A DNA stretch of 64,000 nt, from assembly GCA_026826555.1 (NCBI GenBank), contig JAKSZT010033094.1, forward strand, positions 1,829,015 through 1,893,014, given 5' to 3'. Source of the stretch: Tolypeutes matacus. Its lineage: Eukaryota; Chordata; Mammalia; Cingulata; Chlamyphoridae. A program made the position numbers and the translations under genes. Below, piece by piece: positions 34,291-43,435 of this stretch (position 1 is its first letter; every line of letters begins with the position of its first letter). The notes below the pieces were generated by a model, which was given only the letters and a program-made list of their open reading frames with translations, was not told the DNA's origin and searched no databases.

Positions 34291-34712
34291 GCGGGGGGAG
34301 AAGATGTGGCTTAAGTGATTGGGCTCCTGTCTACCATATGAGAGGCCCAGGGTTTGATTCCTGGGGCCTCCTGGTGAAGACAAGCTGGCCCACACAGTGA
34401 GCTGGCCTGAGTGAAGAGCTGGCCCACATGGAGTGCTCACACTTGTGGGAGTGCTGGCCAACACGGAGTGCTGGCCCATGTGGACAGCTGGTGCAACAAG
34501 ATGATGCAACAAAAAGAGACACAGAGGAAAGACAGTGAGAGACTCAGCAGACCAGGGAGCTGAGGTGGCACAAGATATTTACCACCTCTCTCCCATTCCA
34601 GAATGTCCCAGAATCAGTTCCTGGTGCTGCCTGAGGAGAAGACAAGCAGACACAGAAGAACACACAGAGAATGGACACAGAGAACAGACAGTGATTGCAA
34701 AACAGTGAGGGG
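34291..34712 (+). mobile_element. Dimeric tRNA-derived SINE
   Basis: The first head at 34,296-34,375 (GAAGATGTGGCTTAAGTGAT, CCAGGGTTTGATTCCTGG) is followed by GCTGGCCCACA-type repeats. A second tRNA-like head lies at about 34,555-34,635 (GGAGCTGAGGTGGCACAAG, AATCAGTTCCTGGTGCTGCC). The body GAGAATGGACACAGAGAACA and a G-run follow. Two heads in one unit suggest a dimeric SINE. Confidence 0.75.
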
Positions 34713-35078
34713 GGGGAAGAGGCTGTAGCTCAGCTGGTTGGGCTCCCATTATCATATGGAATGAACCTGGGGCCTCTTGGTGAAGGCAAGCCGGCCCACA
34801 CAGCTCAGTGAGCTGACAGCCCACATGGTGTGGTGAGCTGATGGCCTGCATGGCATGGTGAGCTGATGGCCTGCGTGGTGCAGTGAGCTGATGGCCTGTA
34901 CAGCGCAGTAAGCTGGTAAAGCAAGATGAAGCAACAAAGGAAGACAATCAGACACAGAAAAAATTAAATGGTCACAGTGAGCACAAGCAGCAAGGGGAAT
35001 AAATAAATAAATAAAAATAAATCTAAAAAAAAAAATTTTGGAGAATAAATAAATAAATCTTTTAAAAAAATTCACTCA
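34713..35078 (+). mobile_element. SINE with internal 25-bp repeats
   Basis: The head GAAGAGGCTGTAGCTCAGCT keeps an A-box very like a real tRNA. The body has about four ~25-bp units built on GTGAGCTGATGGCCTGC (34,805-34,915) and the tail is AATAAATAAATAAATAAA. It abuts the preceding SINE. Confidence 0.75.
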
Positions 35079-35839
35079 GGGGGCCTTTGATTAAATTATT
35101 TGATTAGATAGATTTAAGGCTTTTGTTTGGATTACATCAGTGAAGCATGACCCAGGTTAAGTCTCTGACTTCTTGCTGGGTCATATATAAACTGAGAACA
35201 CACAGACAGAAAGAGATACAAAAAAGACAGCTTTGCCATTTTAACCGGGCCATGAGAGAAAGAGGACTCCAGGTTCACCTACAGCTGCAGAAAGACAGAG
35301 AAGCCCTGAGAGGCTCAAGGAGTTGAGGCCCAGGGAGAAATGCCTGGTCACCCACAGCTGAACTCCAGGAGAAAGTAGAGAGACCAGAAGATCTGGTATT
35401 CTTGCCTCACTACATGGCTGGACTCCAAAATCTGTTAGCAGCTGACCTTTGATGAGAAAGCATTTCTGATGATGCCTTGATTTGGATATTTCATGGCCTT
35501 GGAACTGAAAGATTTTCCCATAATAAAATTTCCATTATAAAATCCAATACAGGGGGTTCCAGGAAGATGGCATTGGCTTAGGTGGGCACTCCCAAGATCT
35601 CTCATTAAAAAACAGCTGAGGAAGGGAAAAAAACCTACCTGAGTGAGCTGTTTCAGAAACTTTCAGAGCAGGAGGCTATAGAGCATCTATCTAGAGGGAA
35701 CTGGACAAAGAGATAAAGAGCCTAAGTGAAAGCTGTGAGTTTCTTGCCTCTGTGGTTGGAAATGGTGGGGGGTCTAAGCCCCACCCTAAAAGTAAAAAGC
35801 CTTTGTGAACCCCCTGACTTCCACCTGCTACCAAGTGGG

Positions 35840-36330
35840 AGGCAGCCTTCTCTGGGAGGAAGAGGATTCAGGCCAAGGGTGGAGAGGGGGTTCCTTTCTG
35901 TGGATTTGGTTACCTGGGGCCCCTTTGAATTTTGGGGAGAATACCAGACAACACTGAGGTGGCCACGGGAAGAGAGGAGAGGGGAATCTGCTCAGGCAGG
36001 TTGACACACCCAGCCATCCTGAGAGAGAGGACCTTGGATGGGGATAGGGCAGAGACAGGCAACAGCCTAGCCCTGTGCTGAAAACTATCAATATTCCAAC
36101 TCCCCTAAGGAAGGTGGGTGGTAGGAAACCTCAATAAGCTTTCAAGGGCCTATTTAGGGCTCCTGAGAGGAGGAGGGGTCTGGAAGAGGGTAGAGAGTGG
36201 TTTCTTTGTGGTAAGTTCAGTCATCAGGGTCCTCTGTGAATCTCGGAGTGACCTCGATCTAACCAGGAGAGGGGAGGGGAATCCACTCACAAAGGCTGAC
36301 ACTTTCAGCTACCTGGGAGAGAAAGCAATT
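35840..36330 (+). promoter_or_regulatory. Two related ~310-bp units in the L1 5' UTR
   Basis: Blocks near 35,880 (TGGAGAGGGGGTTCC, TGGATTTGGTTACCTGGGGC, AGAGAGGAGAGGGGAATCTG) and 36,190 (TAGAGAGTGGTTTC, AAGTTCAGTCATCAGGG, AGGAGAGGGGAGGGGAATCC) are diverged repeats offset by about 310 bp. The same pair occurs at 38,110 and 38,418 in the next copy. Tandem 5' UTR units act as promoter monomers in mouse L1; here the role is inferred. Confidence 0.5.
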
Positions 36331-36789
36331 TGAATAGAAAGGGGTGGGGACATACAGGAGCCTAATCAGCAGGACTCTGGCCAACTGCAAAGATTCTAAT
36401 CTGCCTGAGGGAGAATGAGTGGATAGCTTTCTCAAGGCTTACTGACCCATGGTGGAAGTTTAGCTCATTCGAAAAGTTCCCACCTTGAATATACATGTAC
36501 AAGGTTCCTGGTCCAATTCCTGGCTCTTCTTAGTGAAGTGATCCACCGGGTTATCAGACATCCAGCTGATACTTTAGGACAGGAAACATATACATTCTTT
36601 TTGTATTAGCTTTTCTTGGATCACTTATTTTTCTTTAAAAAAAAAAAAAGGATCCTATTTTCAATTTAACTTAGTTTACTCACTAAAACTCAGTTCAAAA
36701 CCTGCATACAACAGGCTGCAGGATAATTGATGAACACCAGCAGCCTGAGAAGATCCTTAGGGGCCTAAGAAGGAAGGCTGTTTATCCTT

Positions 36790-37370
36790 GGTTCTTGTTT
36801 GCTTGCTTGTTTGTTTGTTTGCTATTTGTTCTTTTTTTTTCCTTTTTTAATCCTTTCTCCCCCCTCCTTTTGTTAATTAGTTGCTGTTGTCTTGTTTCTT
36901 CTTTGTTGTGTTTTCCCTTCCTTTGTTTCAATTTCTTTTGTTTACCAATTTTGTCTACCTATGCTATTTCTTTTCCTTCCTTCATGTTTCTAGCTTCTGC
37001 TTTCTCTTGTTCTTTCATTCATCCTCTTTTTTATTTGTCTTCAATTTGTTCTGTTCTTATTTCTCTCTCCTTTTCCCCTGTTTTCTTTTTTTACTTTTTA
37101 ATATTTTTGTCTTTTCTTCTCTTTTTCCCTCTTTTCTCATCATTATGATCTTTTAATTCATTTTATATATTTTTCTCTACTTGATTTCTGATTTCATTGT
37201 TTATACTCCACTTTTTTATTCTTATTCCTCTGCACATCTTACTCAAGTTAATTATTCATTTTCCTAGGTATTAAATGGTTCCTTTTCCACCTTTTACTAT
37301 TATTATTACTATTATCCTTTTTCTCTCCATACTTCTTTCCTTTTATCTGGCTCTAATTTTTTTTTCAAGG
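36790..37370 (+). repeat. Pyrimidine-rich tract of L1 5' UTR
   Basis: About 580 bp dominated by T and C just upstream of ORF1. It creates hydrophobic Phe/Leu/Ser frames (36,795-37,156) that are not genes. Confidence 0.7.
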
Positions 37371-37518
37371 GACTATAGACAAAAGCAAAGAAACAGAATA
37401 AGAGGAACAATGTATCAAAATGAGAACTTACCACACACACACACACAAAAACTACCAAATAGAACCCTAGATTATAAAGAGAAGCTAATCAACTGAACAA
37501 ACCCATCAAGATGAACTG

Positions 37519-37805
37519 ATGCTTAGACACCAACAAAAAATCACAACAGATGCTAAGAAACAGGAATACATGTCCCAGTCCAATGAACCAACTAAAATAC
37601 AGGAAGAGATGTGGAACGTGGAAAAACTAATCAGAGATGTCCAAACAAATATCATGAATCAACTTAACGAAGTGAAGGAAGAGATTAAAGATATTAAAAA
37701 GACACTGGGAAAACACACTGAAGAAATTGTAAACATACATGAAAAGATAAGAGATATGATGGGGATTAATGGCAGAATACAAGAAATAAAAAATACAATG
37801 GAGAA
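37519..37805 (+). pseudogene. L1 ORF1 N-terminal fragment
   Basis: About 96 codons open from a Met at 37,519. The Lys/Glu/Gln-rich heptad-like sequence includes MSQSNEPTKIQEEM, QLNEVKEEIKDIKKTLGKHT and EEIVNIHEKI, the N-terminal coiled-coil region of ORF1p. The parallel in the copy at 53,054 is close. The frame then runs into the next L1 5' UTR, so the RNA-binding domains are absent. Confidence 0.85.
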
Positions 37806-38787
37806 GGATTGGCATTGGTTTAAGTGGGCACTCAACAATTCACTCTCTCACAAAAGACGACTGAGTGGGGACAATATCCTGCCTGAGTGAGCTGTTCTGG
37901 GAGCCCACGGAATGAGAGCCTTTTAGGGCATCAATCTGAAGGGAGCTGGGCAGGGAGATAGAATGCTCAAGATAAAACCATGAGTTTTTAGCCTCATGGC
38001 TGGAAACAGCAGATGGCTAAATCTCACCCTCAGGGCAAAGGGCCAGAGTGAGCCCAGAGTCCAGTAGGTTACCCAGTGAGAGGGAGCATTCTCCAAGAGT
38101 GGGAGGGCTCTGGCAAGGGACTGAGAGGAGTTTCTTTTCTGTGGGTTTGGTTGTGTGGAACCCCTTTGAGCATTGGGGAGCACACTAATCTGCTTGAGGT
38201 GGCACCAGGCAAGGGGGAGAGGTGAATACGCTGAGGGGAAACCCGATTTAACTACCCACCCTGAGATAAAGTTGGCCTGTGAGAGGGCCGAGTCAGACAA
38301 TTGAATAGTTCTGTGCTGAAAACTATCAAAATTTCAACTCCCCTAATGGAGCCAGGCAGTAGGAAGCACTTAATAAGTTTCCAAGAGCCTATTTAGGGTC
38401 CTCTGGGAGGAGGGAGTCATCTAGAGAGTTGAGAACCATTTCTGTGTGGTGAATTCAGTCACCAGGGTCCCATTTGAATTTTAAAAGGGAACTCAACCTG
38501 ACCAGGAGAGGGGAGGGGAGATCTGTTCATTCAGCGTGTTGAATCCTGCTGCCCTATTTCAGTCAAACCTGACTGAGGGAAAGTGTCTAGATAGCTTTCT
38601 GAAGAGCTAACTGACCCAATAAGAAAGTTTAGTTCAATGGAGGAGTTTCCACCTTGACTATATGAGGTCCTTAGTTCAATTCCTGGCTCCTCTTAGAGTA
38701 GTGATCCACTAGGATATCAAACATCCAGCTGGTAATATAGGTCAGGGAAAACATAGACATTATTTCTGTATTAGCTTCTCTTGGGCC
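37806..38787 (+). mobile_element. Second plus-strand L1 5' UTR, running into gap
   Basis: Starts GGATTGGCATTGGTTTAAGT inside the ORF1 of the previous L1 and follows the 5' UTR for about 980 bp to the N gap. Its ORF1, ORF2 and 3' end are not in this sequence; they may be in the gap. It could be a full-length insertion, since the 5' end is present. Confidence 0.8.
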
Positions 38788-38887
38788 NNNNNNNNNNNNN
38801 NNNNNNNNNNNNNNNNNNNNNNNNNNNNNNNNNNNNNNNNNNNNNNNNNNNNNNNNNNNNNNNNNNNNNNNNNNNNNNNNNNNNNNN
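38788..38887. other. Assembly gap (100 N)
   Basis: Exactly 100 N, a conventional placeholder of unknown size. It lies between a plus-strand and a minus-strand L1 5' UTR pointing at each other, so several kb of L1 may be missing. Confidence 0.97.
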
Positions 38888-39523
38888 TGCTCAGTAAATC
38901 AGTTTGAGTGCAGATTCGCGTCTGCTCTCAGCCTGGTGCTGCTTCAGTTCGGCTTATCTGCTCCCCAAAGCTATGGGGCGGTGCAGGCAGCCAGATCGAT
39001 GTCTAAAAATATAAAATACCCTTCCCTGTCTTCCAACCGAACCCTCCCTTTTTTGGGAATTGTCCCTTCCTCCTGGCTCCGCAGCGGCCCGGGTCTTATC
39101 CCTGGGTGGCTAGGGAGATCAGCTCCGTTCCCCGACCAAAATCCCCTCTCCGGTTCACCGTGTGCTGACTAGCTTTTTGCTCTGCTCACACAAGGTCCAA
39201 GGGGCGCCAGGCAGCCAGCTCCCCAGAAAATAAAACTTTTTCGCCCCCGCCCGTGGCTCCAAATGGCCGTTTTATTATTTATTTCCGTAACCGCGGGGCT
39301 CAGCCGCCTGTGCCAACCTCCACCGGCAGCCTCAAAACTTACGAATCTCCACCGTTCGGTCCACGCCGCCGGTCCGCGCAGATAGATGTCCCAAGCTTCT
39401 CACTCCACGCGTGCACAGCACAGACCCCCGGGCAGGACCCCGTCCCCAATCCGCCTTGCTCTGGGAGCTTGCAGTGTGCGCCCTCCTACACCAACGCCAT
39501 CTTGCCCCCTCTCCCTGAAAGTT
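38888..39523 (-). promoter_or_regulatory. CpG-rich L1 5' UTR/promoter, minus strand
   Basis: Read on the minus strand it starts at about 39,523 with GGGGGCAAGATGGCGTTGG, matching the L1 5' ends at 35,567 and 49,411, and runs left into the gap. I count about 38 CpGs in 636 bp, far above anything else in the window. CAAGATGGCG (39,495-39,504 on the minus strand) is a YY1-type site, as at the start of primate L1 promoters. The lack of CpG decay suggests a young, possibly full-length L1 whose body is in the gap. Confidence 0.8.
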
Positions 39524-39764
39524 CTTTTTAACACTTTGATAAAAATTCTGATAAAAATAAAAAATTGACTAAAACTTAAAGCATTGTCAATGTAACATCC
39601 CATTCAAACTTTTCTACAGTTTTCACAAGAAATATGGGCTTTCAGTTTTGTGATTTATTTTTACTTGCAGGCTTAAAAAAGCTGCTACCATTTCTTTCTT
39701 TCTTTCTTTTTTTTTTTTTTTTTTACTTTCATAGAGTTTCAACTCTTCTAGCAGTTTAATTCTA
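39524..39764. other. AT-rich flank with T-rich simple sequence
   Basis: No gene. (TTTC)n and poly-T at 39,692-39,724. Confidence 0.55.
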
Positions 39765-39932
39765 TCAGCCCACAGCCACATCATCACTGCTCCCTCTTAC
39801 CCAAGAGTGCAAGAATCCACTAGTCCACATCCACATCATTGCTGTTCCCTCTGTTACCCAAGAGCATGAGAATCCACTAGCCCACAGTCACATCATCACT
39901 GTTCCCTCTGTTACCTGACAGCATGAGAAAAG
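39765..39932. repeat. ~57-bp tandem repeat, three units
   Basis: Units start near 39,765, 39,820 and 39,877. Each has CACTAGYCCACA, CACATCATYRCTG, TCCCTCT and a CCCAAGAGYRY(A/T)GAGAATC-like end. They differ by a few substitutions and one 2-bp indel. Confidence 0.8.
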
Positions 39933-39986
39933 AGGCATTCTGATAATATAATTGTATCTGGATCCTGCCGACTATGCCAAATGTTT

Positions 39987-40153
39987 TGATAAATAGTAAC
40001 AAAGGTACTACACCAATGCAAAGTATTAATAATGAGAGGGTATATGGGAATGCTTTGTTTTTTACATGATTTTTCTGTAAATCTACAAATTCTCTAATTA
40101 AAAAAAAATAAAAAAAAAAGTTTAACAATAAAGGAAGCTTAATATATACTGAA
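39987..40153 (+). mobile_element. Short L1-type 3' end with direct repeats
   Basis: GGGTATATGGGAATGC followed by TTTTTCTGTAAATCTACAAA and an A-rich tail resembles an older mammalian L1 3' end. It is flanked by GACTATGCCAAATGTT (39,971) and GACTATGCCAAAATGTT (40,161), a diverged target duplication. Confidence 0.55.
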
Positions 40154-40173
40154 TCTTGCTGACTATGCCAAAA

Positions 40174-40610
40174 TGTTCTGCTAAGGAAGAGGCAGAAACT
40201 CTAAATGCTATGCAAAGGCAGCTTTATTCAGTCAAATCAGTTTCAGGTTATGTCAAGTGATTATAAAAATTTAGAAATCACTGAAAAGAAGAGCAATAAT
40301 TAAAGACTTAGGAAAGAATGAAAGTATATACAACCACTCACCAAATTGGGGGAAAACACAACATCTGATCTCTTACGAGTCTGGGAAGTTCCTTTGCAGC
40401 TGATCAGAGTCCCAACTGGAAAAACAGTCCAAGGCAGTGTCCCCTCCGGGGTGAGACTTCAACTGGCAGCTTGGGGACCATCCCTTTTAAGGGGTTCTAA
40501 ACCTTAGAATTCCAATGAGTCTGGCAACTCTTGAGGAATGACCTCATCAAAAGTAACTGAATCCATCCAGCAGGGGGTAGCCAGCCCTCCATAGGTGAGA
40601 TGCAATCTCA
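40174..40610 (-). mobile_element. ERV LTR, minus strand, same family as 20,662-21,063
   Basis: Reverse complement of the plus LTR. The polyadenylation signal is TTTATT at 40,223-40,228 and CCTTTGCAGCTGATCAGAGT is at 40,391. The sequence to its right (40,611-40,760) matches the purine-rich and env-tail region upstream of the plus copy, so this is a 3' LTR with a stub of internal sequence, not a clean solo LTR. Confidence 0.78.
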
Positions 40611-40760
40611 AGGGGTCTTTTGTTCTATTCTGTTTATGGTGCACTAACATCAGCTTTAAATTGATGTTAACTTTACAGGGAATACAAACAAGATGTGTAA
40701 ATATCATGTTTGTGACTTTCTCCTTCTAAACATTTGTTTTTGGGTAATAGATGATGGGGT
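40611..40760 (-). pseudogene. ERV env-tail to PPT stub
   Basis: On the minus strand, CCAAAAACAAATGTTTAGAA and GTAAAGTTAACATCAATTTA parallel 20,540-20,615. Too short and broken for any protein. Confidence 0.55.
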
Positions 40761-40904
40761 TGCCTGCATAGTAGCATTATAACATTCCAAAGGACAAAGG
40801 ACAAGTTAATCATTCACAATTCTAGGCTAAAGCAGCAGAGACTATTGATTAGAAAGCTTATGAATTCACAATTCTTAGTAATAATTTTTTATAGTATGTA
40901 ATTG
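40761..40904. other. Short unassigned interval
   Basis: AT-rich, no recognised feature; possibly more decayed ERV interior. Confidence 0.4.
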
Positions 40905-41303
40905 ATGATGCCATGTGATGGAAAGGAGAGTCTCAAGGAACTGAGGACCTGGAGAGAGTTGAATCATTTTCCTGATAGCATGTAGCTGAAATCAGTAAGA
41001 ATCTGGAGCAGTCAAGCCTGAGAGAAGAGGCCCAGTAAAAGGATACGTCTTATTTCTGGTTGCCTTCAGCTGAGCCCCAGGAGACTGTACAGCCCAGAGG
41101 GGAAGGCAGAGACTAGGTAGAGATCACCCACCATTTTCTTCAACATGTGGCAGTTGATTTGGGTGAGAAAAGATCTTTTGGTGCCTTAAGTTGGATTTTT
41201 CATGGCCTTGGAAGTGTAAGCTTTTACCACAAATAAGTACCCTTTATAAATCCCAAACCATTTATGGTATTTTGCATTAGCATCCCTTTGGCAAACAAAA
41301 ACA
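40905..41303 (+). mobile_element. MaLR-like LTR
   Basis: GATGCCATGTGATGGAAAGG, TTTTTCATGGCCTTGGAAGT and CCATTTATGGTATTTTGCAT are late-LTR blocks. It is followed at 41,304 by GGAATTGGTACTGAGAAAGT, the typical start of a MaLR internal region. Its 5' edge is uncertain. Confidence 0.6.
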
Positions 41304-42470
41304 GGAATTGGTACTGAGAAAGTGGGGTCATGCTGCTTGAAGTTACCAAAAAAGCTGGAACAGTTTTATAAGTGAGTAAGGGGTATTTTTTGAGGAATTG
41401 TGAGATGCTTGATAGTTAAGGCTTAGAATGCTTTGAAGAGACTGTTGGTAGAAATATGGACCCTAAAGATATTTCCAGTGGGAACTTAGAAGGAAATGAT
41501 GAAACTATTATTGGAAACTGTAGGAAAGGTGCTCCATTGTTTAAAGTTGCAGAGAACTTAGCAAAATTGACTCCTGATGTTAGATTGAAGGCAGCATTTG
41601 AAAATGATAAGCTTGGAAATTTAGCTGAGGATATTTCCAAAGTAAATATGAAAATGTAGCCTGCTTCTCTTCGAAGCTTATAGAAAAATGTGAGAAGAAA
41701 GAGATAAACTTAGAACTGAATTGCTGGGCACAAAGAAACTGGAGACTGATTTTGGAAATTCCAAGCTTCTGGAAAACAAGCCTCTAGTGGATAGTAGCCC
41801 ATGTGAAGACTTAACTAACTTGGAATTTGTAAGTCAAGATTGAAAATGCAGTCTAGGAAAGACTGTAGAAAGTCTTACTGTCTGATAGTTTGGAGTCCTG
41901 TTTCCTGCATCCTAAACCAACAAGATTTTGTGAGATTTGTGTTAATGAAACCTCTGTCATCCTAGACTAAAAGAGACAGGGAATGGAGAGATTGAAGGGA
42001 AAATGGTTTCAAGAGGAAAATCTTGGAAGCTGAGGTCTGGAACTAAGACATCTCCTTGGGCCAAGAGAGCGACCCCACCCATGTGTACAGAAGGGTGAAT
42101 TTACTCTCACATTTGAAGAGGGAGGATATTCCAGGCTAATGTTCAGGGGAAATTTCACCACTTCAGGCTACAGAGATGCTGGAGCACATTCTCAGGTGGT
42201 TGGGGAGAGTTAGGTCACCACCCCACTGTCTTGAGGGGTTGGACTTGGATGCTAGAGATTAGGGAGAATGTTGTCACCACCTCACTATACTCTTTGGGGA
42301 TTGATTCTGTCCTACAGAGATTGGGGTAATTGTAGTCATCACCCCAGTGTTCTTGGAAGGTGAGGTTCCACAACTTGGTCACCACCCAGATGCTTGTTGA
42401 GGATGGAACTGAGGAAATGGCCATTGGAAAATCACAAAGGATTTGTTCTTTAACTTTATAGAAACAGAAG
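41304..42470 (+). mobile_element. MaLR-like internal region
   Basis: Begins directly after the LTR with the GAATTGGTACTGAG signature. MaLR interiors are largely non-coding, and here one 67-codon frame (41,456-41,659) has no known domain. Near the end, GGTCACCACCCCACTGT-type blocks recur about every 60 bp (42,214, 42,273, 42,337, 42,381). Confidence 0.6.
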
Positions 42471-43435
42471 TTCTAGAATTAGGTTTATTTGATTACTTAT
42501 GAGTTGCATGAGAAGGGTTGCCATATTAAAAAGGATTATCTAACTTTCTATTAAATTTGTATGGGTAAAATATTACTAATATAGACATTTCAGAAATTAT
42601 ATAAAGCCTGTGGAAAGTTACTTCCCTCACTGAAGTCTATTGCCATGTTTTAGAGCAAGATGGCTGCCAACACCTGCCAGGATTCAGGTTTCCTGGGTTC
42701 CTCTCTTCCTTGGGCTCATTTCTCTCTGGGCTCAGTTCCTATGTTTTCTCCACAAGGTCAGCTGTAGACTATGAAGCTTTCTAGGCTTTGCCTCTCTCCA
42801 CAATGACAGCTATAGGCTATCAGGTGACCAGTTCTGTTTCTTTCCCCAGGTCTCAATTCTCTCTGGGCTCAGCTGCTCTGCTCCTCTGTGTGCTTCCTGG
42901 GCTTCTGCTCAAAACTCCTAACTCTGTCCTTTGCCATGTCTTTTATCTGTGAGTCCCTACCCTTCAAAAGTGGGGAGTCAACACCCTACTTATGGGGCCC
43001 AATCATATTTCTAATCATAATTTAATCAAGTAAAAGTGAAATCTCAGACCAGTTTGCAAACATAATCCAATATCTATTTCTGGAATTCATAAGCAATATC
43101 AAACCGCTAAGCTTCACCCCTCTGAATTCCAAAAAGACACTACAATATTTTAAAAGCCTTATTTCAGTAACAATACTAAGTACAAAGTCATATCATAATC
43201 AGTTTAAAGAAATACAGTTTTTCTTGGGGGCAAATTTCTATCTGCTGTAGACTTCTGAAATTTACAAAACCATTTATCTGCTTCTAATACACAAATGGAC
43301 AGACAAAGGAGAAACATTTTCATTATAATAATGAGAAATTGGCAGGGAAACATGAGTCACAATTCCTCTACAGTTCAGTAAACCTGCAGGGCATCCTCCA
43401 TTCAATTTCAAAGTCTGAGAGTTTTAACTTACTTT
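42471..43435. repeat. Unclassified interspersed sequence
   Basis: The pyrimidine-rich middle contains a short duplication: CTCCACAAGGTCAGCTGTAG (42,749) and CTCCACAATGACAGCTATAG (42,797). The AATATCTATTTCTGGAATTC end looks like a dispersed repeat, but I cannot name it. No gene. Confidence 0.35.

Larger units (their letters stand above)
34196..35556 (+). mobile_element. MaLR-like LTR split by SINEs
   Basis: The left part (GTGACAGTTTGAATTTTGTG to TTAAATTCACTC) resumes at 35,080 (TTCACTCAGGGGGCC) and continues to GATGCCTTGATTTGGATATT near the end. The insert between carries SINE sequence, and AAATTCACTC is repeated on both sides as its target duplication. An L1 5' end begins directly after the LTR. 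Confidence 0.55.
35557..37805 (+). mobile_element. L1 with 5' UTR and start of ORF1, plus strand
   Basis: Starts AGGGGGTTCCAGGAAGATGG, the 5' end of the family (compare 49,398 and, on the minus strand, 39,523). The 5' UTR is about 1.95 kb with two ~310-bp related units and ends in a long pyrimidine-rich tract (36,790-37,370). ORF1 begins near 37,519. The element is cut at 37,805, where a second L1 5' UTR begins. Confidence 0.85.

Noticed and set aside
34713..34790. Functional tRNA gene (GTAGCTCAGCTGGTTGGGCT)
   Set aside because: Only the A-box half resembles a tRNA; no cloverleaf closes and the sequence continues into SINE body and tail.
36795..37156. Hydrophobic frames that look like membrane proteins
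   Set aside because: They are read from the T/C-rich tract of an L1 5' UTR; overlapping frames show the same Phe/Leu/Ser bias.
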